NCBI GenBank assembly: GCA_020636935.1
Contig: JACJWW010000022.1
Coordinates: 1 to 8,771, forward strand
Direction of reading: 5' to 3'
Source of the DNA: Nocardioidaceae bacterium
Lineage (GTDB): Bacteria; Actinomycetota; Actinomycetes; Propionibacteriales; Nocardioidaceae
DNA: 8,771 nt
Below are positions 1 through 6,584 of this stretch, one piece after another (the stretch's first letter is position 1; each line of letters begins with the position of its first letter). A program made the position numbers and the translations under genes. A model generated the notes under the pieces. It was not told the DNA's origin, did no database searches, and was given only the letters and a program-made list of their open reading frames with translations.

Positions 1-1214
1 CGCAACTGCCCCAATTGGGCGGTGATGGCGTCACGACGACGGGTCATCTGAGCGACCTCGGCCTTGATCGCCTCAAGTTGTCGTTGGTGGTTGGCATGTC
101 CGGCGCTGATCTGAGCCTCGGCCTGGGCCTTGGCTGCGGCCACGATGCTGGCAGCCTCCTGCTTTGCGTGCTCGATCAGGCCCTTGGCTTCGTTGGCAGT
201 GCGCTCGTGGTGGGCCTTGGCTGCTTCGGTGGCTTCCTTGGCCCGCTTTTCAGCCGCGGTGGCCCGCTCCTCGGACTCGTTGATCAGGCGTTGGGACTCC
301 GTGACGGCTTGGGCATGGTGTTCGGTGGCTTCTCTGGTGAGCCGCTCCTTCTCCACAGCAAGGGTGCGTCTTGCTTCTTGCACTTCGCGATCAGCGGCGG
401 CCCGCAACTGCTCACTGTCACGCGTTGCTGTAGTCCGCAGGGCCGAGCCTTCCTGCTCGGCGACCAGCCGAAGCTGGTCTGCTTGCCTTTTGGCACTGGC
501 GAGCAGGTCCTCAGCCTCGGCCTGTTGACGACTGCTGGCCTGCTCCTGCTCGGCAGCGATGCGTGCGCGAGTCTCCTCCAACTCGCGAAGCGCGGTGACG
601 CGTTGGCCCTCCACGTCACTTTGAGCTTGAGCCCGAAGGTTGGTTGCCTCGCGGTTGGCCGTCTGCTTGATCTGGCTGGCCTCTGCTCGGGCTTGGTCGA
701 GCACTGCTGCTGCCTGCTCTTCGGCCATGCGGAGCAACTCGCTCGCCCGATCGCCAAGGCCTGAGTACGTCGGGGCCTCCTGCTCCTCCAACTGTTTGCG
801 GATCGCTTCGCGATCTTCGGCAAGCTCGTTGATCCGGTGCTGGGCCTCTTCCAGGGCTGCGATCAAACCGGCTCGGTCAGCCGCCACCGTGCGTAGGTGA
901 GCGTCGACAGCAGCCGGGTCATAGCCGCGGCGTACCTGAGGCAGGAACGGTGCCTTTGGTGCGGTGGGCAATGCCTCCGTCATGCTTGGCGCAGCAACCA
1001 CGGGAGAAGCCGGTGCCGGCTTCGGAGTCGAGGCACTCGCCTCGGGTGGCTGAGCGACAGTTTGAGAGGGAGCGCCCGCGTGGGAACCGCCAGCGGGAGA
1101 AGTTGCTTCGGAGCTCGGGCTGGCCGCTAGGGGAGGGCTCTGGATCACCTGGGTTGGCTCGTGGTCGGCCTCGGCCGGGTCTTCATCGAAGATTGACAAT
1201 CCGTCGTTAGCCAT
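1..1214 (-). CDS. DivIVA-like long coiled-coil protein (Scy/FilP class), partial, C-terminus beyond left edge
   Basis: Reading the minus strand from ATG at 1214 gives 404 codons with no stop before the window edge. An AGGAA Shine-Dalgarno lies about 7 nt upstream and supports the start. Residues 1-88 are rich in Pro, Ala and Ser and probably disordered. Residues 89-107 carry PFLPQVRRGYDPAAVDAHL-type sequence, matching the RRGYD..VD signature at the start of actinobacterial DivIVA-like domains. From about residue 108 onward the chain is almost all Glu, Ala, Gln, Arg, Lys and Leu with hardly any Gly or Pro, typical of a very long coiled coil. In Streptomyces such proteins (Scy, FilP) form cytoskeletal or scaffold assemblies at growing tips, and their genes sit next to mce-thiolase-meaB as here; many are annotated as 'cellulose-binding protein' for historical reasons. 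A polar scaffold role is inferred. It follows ccr on the same strand after a 116-bp gap, so it may have its own promoter. Confidence 0.88.
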   Translation of the reverse strand, partial: MANDGLSIFDEDPAEADHEPTQVIQSPPLAASPSSEATSPAGGSHAGAPSQTVAQPPEASASTPKPAPASPVVAAPSMTEALPTAPKAPFLPQVRRGYDPAAVDAHLRTVAADRAGLIAALEEAQHRINELAEDREAIRKQLEEQEAPTYSGLGDRASELLRMAEEQAAAVLDQARAEASQIKQTANREATNLRAQAQSDVEGQRVTALRELEETRARIAAEQEQASSRQQAEAEDLLASAKRQADQLRLVAEQEGSALRTTATRDSEQLRAAADREVQEARRTLAVEKERLTREATEHHAQAVTESQRLINESEERATAAEKRAKEATEAAKAHHERTANEAKGLIEHAKQEAASIVAAAKAQAEAQISAGHANHQRQLEAIKAEVAQMTRRRDAITAQLGQL

Positions 1215-1287
1215 GTGACTTCCTTAGCCGACTCGCTGGTTCCGTACCTGCCTAGTGTTGCCGATGAGTGCTGCGTTTCCCAAGCAA

Positions 1288-1295
1288 CCCCCCCC
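1288..1295. repeat. C8 homopolymer between ccr and the coiled-coil gene
   Basis: Eight consecutive C on the plus strand (G8 on the coding strand of the neighbours) lie in the 116-bp gap between the ccr stop and the coiled-coil start, about 75 bp upstream of that start. Such a run can change length by slippage. No promoter hexamers with good spacing were visible around it, so a regulatory effect is speculative. Confidence 0.9.
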
Positions 1296-1330
1296 GCTGC
1301 GGTCGGAGTTTGAGGATCTCCTCGATCCGA

Positions 1331-2668
1331 TCACACGCCTCGGAAGGCGTTGATCTCATCAAGATGCTTGGCCCGCAAGTCCTCATTGCGTACGCCGAGT
1401 CCCTCTTGGGGAGCCAAGCAGAGCACGCCAACCTTGCCCTGGTGGGCATTCTTGTGCACGTCGAGCGCGGCCTGGCCAACCTCTGCCAGCGGATAGGTCT
1501 GGGAGAGGGTGGGATGGATCTTGCCCTTGCTGATCAGGCGATTGGCTTCCCAGGACTCCCGGTAATTGGCGAAATGAGAGCCCACGATGCGCTTTAGATT
1601 CATCCACAGGTAGCGGTTGTCGTATTGATGCATGTAGCCACTTGTGGAGGCGCAAGTCACGATGGTGCCGCCCTTGCGTGCGGCAAAGACCGAAGCCCCG
1701 AAGGTCTCCTTGCCCGGGTGTTCGAAGACGATGTCGACATCCTCGCCACCAGTGAGGTCGCGGATGTCCTTGCCGAAGCGGCGCCATTCCTTGGGATCTT
1801 GGGTGTGCTCATCCTTCCAGAATTTGTAGCCGGCCTCGGAGCGATTGATGATCAACTCCGCGCCCATCTTCCGGCAGATCTCGGCCTTGTCTTCGCTGGA
1901 GACCACACACACGGGAGTGGCGCCGCCGTTGAGGGCGTACTGCGTGGCGAAACCGCCAAGCCCGCCGGAGGCGCCCCAGATCAGCACATTGTCTCCCTGC
2001 TTCATGCCTGCTCCGTTGCGGCTGACCAGTTGGCGATAGGCGGTGGAGTTGACCAAGCCAGGTGATGCGGCTTCTTCCCAGGTCAGGTGATCGGGCTTGG
2101 GCATCAGCTGGTTTGACTTGACCAGGGCAAGTTGGGCGAGGCCGCCGAAGTTGGTCTCAAAACCCCAGATCCGTTGCTCGGGATCGAGCATCGTGTCGTT
2201 GTGGCCATCAGGCCCTTCGAGTTCGACTGAGAGGCAGTGCGCGACGACTTCGTCGCCTGGCTTCCAGTTGTGTACGCCGAGTCCGGTCTTGAGCACTACG
2301 CCGGACAGATCGGAGCCCACGATGTGATAGGGCAGATCATGGCGTTTGGCCAGTGGTGACGTGCGGCCGTAGCGCTCCAGGAAACCGAAGGTTGGCAGTG
2401 GCTCGAAGATCGAGGTCCAGACCGTGTTGTAGTTGATGGCACTGGCCATCACCGCCACGATGGCTTCACCTGGGCCGAGCTCAGGCAGGGCGACTTCCTC
2501 AACGTGCAGTGACTTGCGAGGGTCCTTGTCGCGGGTTTCCTTGCCCTCGAACATGTCGACCTCGTCCTTGTGCACGGTCGCTGCGACATAGCTGCTGGGC
2601 AATTCGAGATTGGCGAAGGTGTCACTGGAAGTGTCTCCAGCCAAGATGGCGTTGAGGATCTCCTGCAC
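1331..2668 (-). CDS. ccr: Crotonyl-CoA carboxylase/reductase
   Basis: The 445-residue length is that of the family. The enzyme uses NADPH and CO2 to convert crotonyl-CoA into (2S)-ethylmalonyl-CoA in the cytoplasm, the key step of the ethylmalonyl-CoA pathway and a source of extender units. It is a medium-chain dehydrogenase/reductase: a GroES-like part (about 55-190), then a Rossmann fold with WGASGGLGGFA at 231-241. The CO2-pocket residues established for the Kitasatospora setae enzyme fall at the same numbers: Asn81, Phe170, Glu171 and His365, plus Glu151 and Asn157 at the subunit interface. It should therefore carboxylate rather than only reduce. The start is GTG at 2668, preceded by AAGGGA with 5-nt spacing, and the opening QEILNAIL is family-like. 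The gene lies 153 bp downstream of mce on the same strand, with a strong hairpin in that gap. Identification is very secure. Confidence 0.97.
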   Translation of the reverse strand: MQEILNAILAGDTSSDTFANLELPSSYVAATVHKDEVDMFEGKETRDKDPRKSLHVEEVALPELGPGEAIVAVMASAINYNTVWTSIFEPLPTFGFLERYGRTSPLAKRHDLPYHIVGSDLSGVVLKTGLGVHNWKPGDEVVAHCLSVELEGPDGHNDTMLDPEQRIWGFETNFGGLAQLALVKSNQLMPKPDHLTWEEAASPGLVNSTAYRQLVSRNGAGMKQGDNVLIWGASGGLGGFATQYALNGGATPVCVVSSEDKAEICRKMGAELIINRSEAGYKFWKDEHTQDPKEWRRFGKDIRDLTGGEDVDIVFEHPGKETFGASVFAARKGGTIVTCASTSGYMHQYDNRYLWMNLKRIVGSHFANYRESWEANRLISKGKIHPTLSQTYPLAEVGQAALDVHKNAHQGKVGVLCLAPQEGLGVRNEDLRAKHLDEINAFRGV

Positions 2669-2694
2669 GGGTGTCCCTTTTCGTTGAGTTCAGG

Positions 2695-2724
2695 GTTGCC
2701 CGCTGACGCTCAGCGTGGGGCAAC
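2695..2724 (-). promoter_or_regulatory. Imperfect hairpin in the leader of ccr
   Basis: GTTGCC (2695-2700) pairs with GGCAAC (2719-2724) and CGCTGA (2701-2706) pairs with TCAGCG (2710-2715), giving 12 base pairs, a 3-nt CGC loop and a 3-nt bulge (2716-2718). It sits 26 bp upstream of the ccr start. No U-tract follows on the minus strand, so it is not a canonical terminator of mce. It could attenuate, stabilise a processed end or regulate ccr translation. The structure is seen in the sequence; the role is inferred. Confidence 0.5.
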
Positions 2725-2773
2725 TTCGGTCGAGAGGAAGATACCCGCCAGTAACCCGCCTGGGTAGACCTTG

Positions 2774-2805
2774 TGACCTATAACCCAAAGAGCGGACACC
2801 CAAGG
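2774..2805 (-). promoter_or_regulatory. Possible ccr promoter/operator with direct repeats
   Basis: On the minus strand a TATAGG element (around 2778-2783) resembles a -10 box. Plus-strand ACCCAAAG (2783-2790) and ACCCAAGG (2798-2805) are near-identical direct repeats spaced 15 bp apart, about 1.5 helical turns. They overlap the region where a -35 would lie; TTGGGT is the nearest candidate but the spacing (15) is short. A regulator site is possible. This is a weak call from short motifs. Confidence 0.2.
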
Positions 2806-2821
2806 GTTTGGCAGGAGCGAG

Positions 2822-3268
2822 CTAGTGTGCGTGGTCTCCAGCTGGCTCGACGAGCTCCACCAACACGCCGCCGGCATCCTTGGGGTGGATGAAGTTGATC
2901 CGGGAATTGGCAGTGCCGCGCTTGGGTTCGGGATAGAGCAAGCGCACTCCGCGCTCCCGCAGGATCGCGCAGACCTGGTCGACGTCGCTGACCCGGTAAG
3001 CCATCTGTTGGATGCCTGGCCCGGAGCGATCGAGGAATTTGGCGATAGTTGACTCTTCGTTGAGCGGCGCGAGGAGTTGAATGCACGAGTCTGACTCGCC
3101 CACCCGCACCATGGCCTCGCGCACGCCCTGCTCTTCGTTGACCTCTTCATGCTCGACATTCATGCCATAGGTCTCGGTGTAGAACTTCATCGCGACATCA
3201 AGGTCGGGTACGGCGATGCCGACGTGATCGATGCAGAGGAACAGGTGCTGTGGGATCAGGGCGTTCAT
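2822..3268 (-). CDS. mce: Methylmalonyl-CoA (ethylmalonyl-CoA) epimerase
   Basis: 148 residues of the vicinal oxygen chelate fold, two betaalphabetabetabeta halves. It interconverts (2R)- and (2S)-methylmalonyl-CoA, and family members also act on ethylmalonyl-CoA, so it links Ccr to the B12 mutases. By alignment to the Propionibacterium shermanii enzyme (ligands His12, Gln65, His91, Glu141; proposed bases Glu48 and Glu141), the equivalents are His15 (IDHVGIAV), Gln64 (CIQLL), Glu51 (EQGVREAM) and Glu138 (GVLVEL). The third ligand position is Gln88 (GIQQMAYRV) where the P. shermanii and Streptomyces enzymes have HH. Gln is an accepted metal ligand in this superfamily, so activity is still expected. 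The ATG start has an in-frame TGA 12 nt upstream, so no longer start exists; the Shine-Dalgarno is weak and the transcript may be leaderless. It is divergent from the thiolase gene. Confidence 0.94.
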   Translation of the reverse strand: MNALIPQHLFLCIDHVGIAVPDLDVAMKFYTETYGMNVEHEEVNEEQGVREAMVRVGESDSCIQLLAPLNEESTIAKFLDRSGPGIQQMAYRVSDVDQVCAILRERGVRLLYPEPKRGTANSRINFIHPKDAGGVLVELVEPAGDHAH

Positions 3269-3400
3269 GACTGCATCGTTTCACACGCGCTCTGACTGTG
3301 ACCGGTGCCTCAGCCCGCCCCCTCCCCAATCTGGTTACTGGAGGGTAAGGTCGCACTCACCGGTCTTATGGCCATAGTTCTGATGGCCACCATCTTTTCC

Positions 3401-3406
3401 AGGAGG
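3401..3406 (+). promoter_or_regulatory. Strong Shine-Dalgarno fixing the thiolase start
   Basis: AGGAGG lies exactly 6 nt before ATG at 3413. It decides against the longer reading from GTG at 3305, whose extra 36 residues do not belong to the thiolase fold. The 144-bp divergent region 3269-3412 must hold promoters for both mce and the thiolase operon, but I found no convincing -35/-10 pair. Confidence 0.85.
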
Positions 3407-3412
3407 AATCCA

Positions 3413-4609
3413 ATGTCACAGGCCAAGTCAGTCATCGTTGCGGGTGCCCGCACCCCAATTGGTCGTTTGTCGGGCGGCTTGAAGAGCCTCTCGGCCGCTG
3501 ATCTCGGTGGCGTGGCCATCAAGGGCGCCCTGGAGAAGGCTGGCGTGCAAGGCGACCAGATTGACTACGTGATCATGGGACAGGTGATCCAGGCAGGTGC
3601 TGGTCAGATCACTGCACGTCAGGCCGCGGTCAAGGGCGGCATCCCGATGGATGTCCCGGCGATCACGATCAACAAGGTCTGTCTGTCTGGCATCAACGCC
3701 ATCGCGATGGCCGACCAACTCATCCGTGCTGGCGAGCATGAAGTGATCGTGGCCGGCGGCATGGAGTCGATGACCAATGCTCCTCACCTGCTGCCCAAGT
3801 CGCGTGAAGGTTTGAAGTACGGCGACAACACACTCGTCGACTCCATGGCCTACGACGCCTTGCATGACCAGTTCACCGACCAGGGCATGGGCAATCTCAC
3901 CGAGGCCTGCAATGCAGCGGGTGCGAAGCTGACCCGCGAGGAGCAGGACGCTTTCTCGGCTCGCTCCCATCAGTTGGCTGCGGCTGCACAGAAGAATGGC
4001 GTCTTCGACGACGAGATCGTCCCGGTTGAGGTGCCTCAACGCAAGGGTGACCCGATCGTGGTGGCAGCAGATGAGGGTGTCCGCGCCAGCACCACCGCAG
4101 AGAGCCTGTCCGGTCTCCGGGCGGCCTTCGCCAAGGATGGCACCATCACTGCAGCATCCTCCTCGCAGATCTCCGACGGCGCTTGCGCGGTTGTGGTGAT
4201 GAGCAAGGCCAAGGCTGAGGAGTTGGGCATTGAATGGCTTGCCGAGATCGGTGCTTCGGGCCAAGTTGCTGGCCCCGACTCGACATTGCAGTTGCAGCCT
4301 GCCCGGGCCACCAAGCTGGCCCTGGACAAGGAAGGCATCACCATCGATGACGTCGACCTGGTTGAGTTCAACGAGGCCTTTGCCGCGGTCGGCATCGAGT
4401 CGGCCCGTGAGCTGAACATCCCCGAGGACAAGGTCAACGTCAACGGCGGAGCTATTGCTCTGGGCCACCCGGTGGGCATGTCTGGTGCTCGCATCGTGTT
4501 GCACCTGGCCAAGGAGCTCAAGCGCCGTGGTGGCGGCACTGGCGTGGCAGCCCTTTGCGGTGGCGGTGGCCAGGGTGACGCCCTGATCGTGCGCGTGCCC
4601 AAGGCCTGA
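3413..4609 (+). CDS. atoB: Acetyl-CoA acetyltransferase (thiolase II)
   Basis: 398 residues from ATG at 3413, the usual length for biosynthetic thiolases. It condenses two acetyl-CoA into acetoacetyl-CoA (reversible), feeding crotonyl-CoA formation and hence Ccr, or PHA-type metabolism. The full catalytic set is visible: nucleophilic Cys90 in NKVCLSG, Asn320 in NEAFA, His352 in GGAIALGHPVGMSGAR and the acid/base Cys382 in LCGGGGQGDA. The N-terminal ARTPIGRLSGGL motif and the GGMESM motif at 115-120 are also typical. It is the first gene of a plus-strand run, and meaB follows after 30 bp, so the two are very probably cotranscribed. In Streptomyces the equivalent gene lies between mce and meaB, as here. 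Substrate preference among short beta-ketoacyl-CoAs cannot be read from sequence. Confidence 0.95.
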   Translation: MSQAKSVIVAGARTPIGRLSGGLKSLSAADLGGVAIKGALEKAGVQGDQIDYVIMGQVIQAGAGQITARQAAVKGGIPMDVPAITINKVCLSGINAIAMADQLIRAGEHEVIVAGGMESMTNAPHLLPKSREGLKYGDNTLVDSMAYDALHDQFTDQGMGNLTEACNAAGAKLTREEQDAFSARSHQLAAAAQKNGVFDDEIVPVEVPQRKGDPIVVAADEGVRASTTAESLSGLRAAFAKDGTITAASSSQISDGACAVVVMSKAKAEELGIEWLAEIGASGQVAGPDSTLQLQPARATKLALDKEGITIDDVDLVEFNEAFAAVGIESARELNIPEDKVNVNGGAIALGHPVGMSGARIVLHLAKELKRRGGGTGVAALCGGGGQGDALIVRVPKA

Positions 4610-4639
4610 CCCAGACAGTCAGGCTCACAGGATCCGGCC

Positions 4640-5611
4640 TTGGCGCGACGTACCGCTGACATCCCCACGCTCGTCTCGCGGGCCCGTGATGGCGATCAGC
4701 GGTCCGTCGCGCGGTTGATCACGCTCGTCGAGGACGACTCCGGCCAGCTTCGTGAAGTGATGTCGGCTCTGTCGACATACGTCGCGCCGGATCGCACAGC
4801 AGGCAAAGGGGCCCAGATCATCGGGCTGACTGGGCCTCCGGGAGTCGGGAAGTCGACTTCCACCTCAGCGCTTGTGGGTGCCTTGCGGAGCCGAGGCAAG
4901 CGGGTTGGCGTGTTGGCGATCGACCCGTCGTCGCCCTTTACTGGTGGTGCTCTGCTCGGAGATCGCGTCCGCATGCAGGATCATGCGCTCGACAAGGGCG
5001 TCTACATCCGCTCGATGGCTTCTCGAGGCCATCTCGGCGGGTTGTCAGTGGCTACCCCTCAGGCCCTTCGAGTGCTTGATGCCGCAGGTTGTGACGTGAT
5101 CTTGGTCGAGACGGTCGGGGTAGGCCAAAGTGAGGTGGAGGTCGCCTCCATGGCCGACACCACACTGGTGCTTCTCGCCCCTGGCATGGGCGATGGGATC
5201 CAGGCCGCGAAGGCCGGAATCCTCGAGATCGGCGACATCTATGTCGTCAACAAGTCGGACCGCGACGGTGCCCTACAGTTACGTCGCGAATTGCGCTCGA
5301 TGATGTCGTTGTCGCAGCGGGCCGAGAGCGCCTGGCGGGCGCCGATCATCAATACGGTCGCCACGGAGAAGGACGGGGTCGAGGAACTCCTCGATGCCAT
5401 CGGTGCCCATTGGGAGCACCTGCACTCCTCTGAGGAATTGCAACGCCGCCGACTGCAACGGGCCCGTGTCGAGATCGAGGCGATTGCGCTGGCGTCCTAT
5501 CGCCGCAGTTGGCGGGGCTTGGCCGGTGTGGGGCTTGATGACCTGGCCAGCCAGGTCGTTGCGGGTGCCCTTGACCCCTACGCAGCGGCGGATGCGCTCA
5601 TCACAGGTTGA
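4640..5611 (+). CDS. meaB: MeaB-type GTPase, methylmalonyl-CoA mutase chaperone
   Basis: 323 residues of the MeaB/ArgK family of SIMIBI G3E-type GTPases. MeaB binds the adenosylcobalamin-dependent methylmalonyl-CoA mutase, gates cofactor loading and protects the enzyme from inactivation. Visible motifs: Walker A GPPGVGKS at 65-72, the DPSSPFTGGALLGDR switch segment from Asp95 to Arg109, ETVGVGQSE at 157-165, and the guanine-specificity NKSD at 204-207. The C-terminal arm (about 265-323) is helical and Arg/Glu-rich, as in the family's dimerisation region. The start is TTG at 4640 with AGGA 7 nt upstream; the sequence aligns with Streptomyces MeaB from about residue 8, so the first few residues are less certain. 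It sits 30 bp after the thiolase. No mutase gene is in the window, so its client (methylmalonyl- or ethylmalonyl-CoA mutase) is encoded elsewhere. Confidence 0.95.
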   Translation: MARRTADIPTLVSRARDGDQRSVARLITLVEDDSGQLREVMSALSTYVAPDRTAGKGAQIIGLTGPPGVGKSTSTSALVGALRSRGKRVGVLAIDPSSPFTGGALLGDRVRMQDHALDKGVYIRSMASRGHLGGLSVATPQALRVLDAAGCDVILVETVGVGQSEVEVASMADTTLVLLAPGMGDGIQAAKAGILEIGDIYVVNKSDRDGALQLRRELRSMMSLSQRAESAWRAPIINTVATEKDGVEELLDAIGAHWEHLHSSEELQRRRLQRARVEIEAIALASYRRSWRGLAGVGLDDLASQVVAGALDPYAAADALITG

Positions 5612-5619
5612 GCGTGCCT

Positions 5620-5631
5620 CCCTGATCAGGG
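5620..5631. repeat. Perfect 12-bp palindrome just after meaB
   Basis: CCCTGATCAGGG reads identically on both strands and begins 8 bp after the meaB stop. It may be a protein-binding site for a dimer or the stem of a small hairpin; no T-tract follows, so a terminator is unlikely. A second small inverted repeat, CTCGGC/GCCGAG at 5677-5690, lies just before the Shine-Dalgarno of the next gene. Functions are unknown. Confidence 0.4.
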
Positions 5632-5708
5632 GCTGCCTCCGTGATATCAAGACAGCAGACCTGTGTGTACTTCCCCCTCGGCAAGCCGAGCCACCGACAG
5701 GAGTGATC

Positions 5709-5888
5709 ATGAGCGCGGTCTTGAAGAAGGGCGTCCCCCTTCTGCTCATTGTCTTCATTGGCTACTACCTCTTCACCGACCCCAAGGGATTGGCAGACGC
5801 GACAACATCGCTGCTTGGCACGACTTGGCAGGCTTTGACGAATTTGTTCAATGCCCTGATCAATTTCGCCGACATCGCCAAGAGTTAG
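5709..5888 (+). CDS. Small single-helix membrane protein, unknown function
   Basis: 59 residues from ATG at 5709. ACAGGAG lies about 5 nt upstream, so this internal start is preferred to the much longer open frame that overlaps meaB in another frame. Residues 1-7 are short and basic (SAVLKK). Residues 8-22 (GVPLLLIVFIGYYLF) form a hydrophobic helix, probably N-in. A TDPKGLAD turn follows, then an amphipathic stretch of about 30 residues rich in Thr, Leu, Asn, Phe and Ala. It lies 97 bp after meaB and 14 bp before the PH-domain membrane protein, so the latter two form a tight pair and could work together at the membrane. I do not recognise a named family. The good ribosome site and spacing make it a likely real gene. 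Confidence 0.75.
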   Translation: MSAVLKKGVPLLLIVFIGYYLFTDPKGLADATTSLLGTTWQALTNLFNALINFADIAKS

Positions 5889-5902
5889 TAGCGAGCCCGG
5901 CC

Positions 5903-6451
5903 ATGGCGCTGTTGCCGAGCAGCCTCACCGATCCGCAGATCTCACGACATTTGTTGCGTGAGGAGGGCGAAGACATCGTCGATGAAGTCCGCAAGCACTG
6001 GATCGTCTACATCATCCCCGCACTCGTTGGTCTGCTGGCGCTCGTCTGTCTGATCGGCTTCATGCTCGCGGACCCATCGTGGGCACCCATCCCTCTGGTG
6101 ATCGGTGTGATCCTGGCCGTTTGGGCATCATGGCGGGCCTTGTCGGAAAATATCGATCGTTTCGTGATCACCAACATGCGGGTCTTCAGAGTGCATGGGC
6201 TGTTTTCCCGCAACCTGGCCACCATGCCCTTGAGTCGGATCCTCGACATCACGGTGGTCAAACCCTTCTCCGGGAGGATCATGGGCTACGGGCATTTCAC
6301 CTTCGAATCAGCAGCGCAGGCACAAGGCTTGCGCGAGATCAAGTACGTCGGTGATCCAGATCGCCGTGATCTGGCTATCCAACGCGTCGTACAACGTGCG
6401 GGATTGAGGGGTCAGGCCACTGGCCAAGGAAGTGGCACTCTGAGTCGCTAA
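5903..6451 (+). CDS. Bacterial PH-domain (DUF304/YdbS-like) membrane protein
   Basis: 182 residues from ATG at 5903, the only start in frame after the preceding gene. The N-terminus (1-32) is charged. Two membrane helices follow, about 34-56 (WIVYIIPALVGLLALVCLIGF) and 62-79, separated by a short DPSWAP loop. After them comes a bacterial PH-like domain (bPH2, formerly DUF304): TNMRVFRVHGLFSRN at about 90-104, then MPLSRILDITV, GRIMGYGHFTFESA and LREIKYVGDPD, the usual order of family motifs. The PH part should be cytoplasmic. The biochemical role of this family is not established. The tail (165-182) is Gly/Gln-rich and unlike the core. It is 14 bp after the small membrane protein and lacks a strong Shine-Dalgarno, so translational coupling is likely. 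It probably ends the operon, since a hairpin with T-tract follows. Confidence 0.88.
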   Translation: MALLPSSLTDPQISRHLLREEGEDIVDEVRKHWIVYIIPALVGLLALVCLIGFMLADPSWAPIPLVIGVILAVWASWRALSENIDRFVITNMRVFRVHGLFSRNLATMPLSRILDITVVKPFSGRIMGYGHFTFESAAQAQGLREIKYVGDPDRRDLAIQRVVQRAGLRGQATGQGSGTLSR

Positions 6452-6515
6452 TCAGGCTTGGTGATTGGTGTGGCTGGGTGTTCAGCTGCGCGAGTTCGGC
6501 CGCGAGGTCTTGTCG

Positions 6516-6541
6516 GCTGCCCATTCATGGGCATAGCTTTT
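6516..6541 (+). terminator. Probable Rho-independent terminator after the PH-domain gene
   Basis: TGCCCAT (6518-6524) and ATGGGCA (6527-6533) form a 7-bp stem, realistically 6 bp with a 4-nt loop. GC at 6516-6517 can pair with GC at 6536-6537 across a 2-nt bulge. TTTT at 6538-6541 follows at once. It lies 64 bp after the PH-domain stop and 43 bp before the next gene, as expected for the end of the thiolase-meaB operon. The T-tract is short. Confidence 0.45.
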
Positions 6542-6584
6542 GACTGACTTCTAGTTTGATTTGTGCGGACGGGTGGTGGCTTTG

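Noticed and set aside
15..823. Open frames of 249 aa (plus) and 179 aa (minus) over the coiled-coil gene
   Set aside because: Both are shadows of the coiled-coil coding frame; their composition follows from its biased codons, and the coiled-coil frame has a ribosome site, a DivIVA-like motif and no stop over 404 codons.
3305..3412. Longer thiolase start at GTG 3305
   Set aside because: AGGAGG 6 nt before ATG 3413 and the thiolase N-terminus (SQAKSVIVAGARTPIG) fix the start at 3413; the upstream 36 codons are the intergenic region.
3428..4504. 358-aa minus-strand open frame
   Set aside because: It lies wholly antisense to the thiolase, whose catalytic motifs are all present. Long antisense frames are common in GC-rich genes, and it has no recognisable domain.
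6540..6562. TTGACT as a -35 box for the RCC1 gene
   Set aside because: No -10-like hexamer lies 16-18 bp downstream; TAGTTT is much too close. It overlaps the T-tract of the probable terminator.
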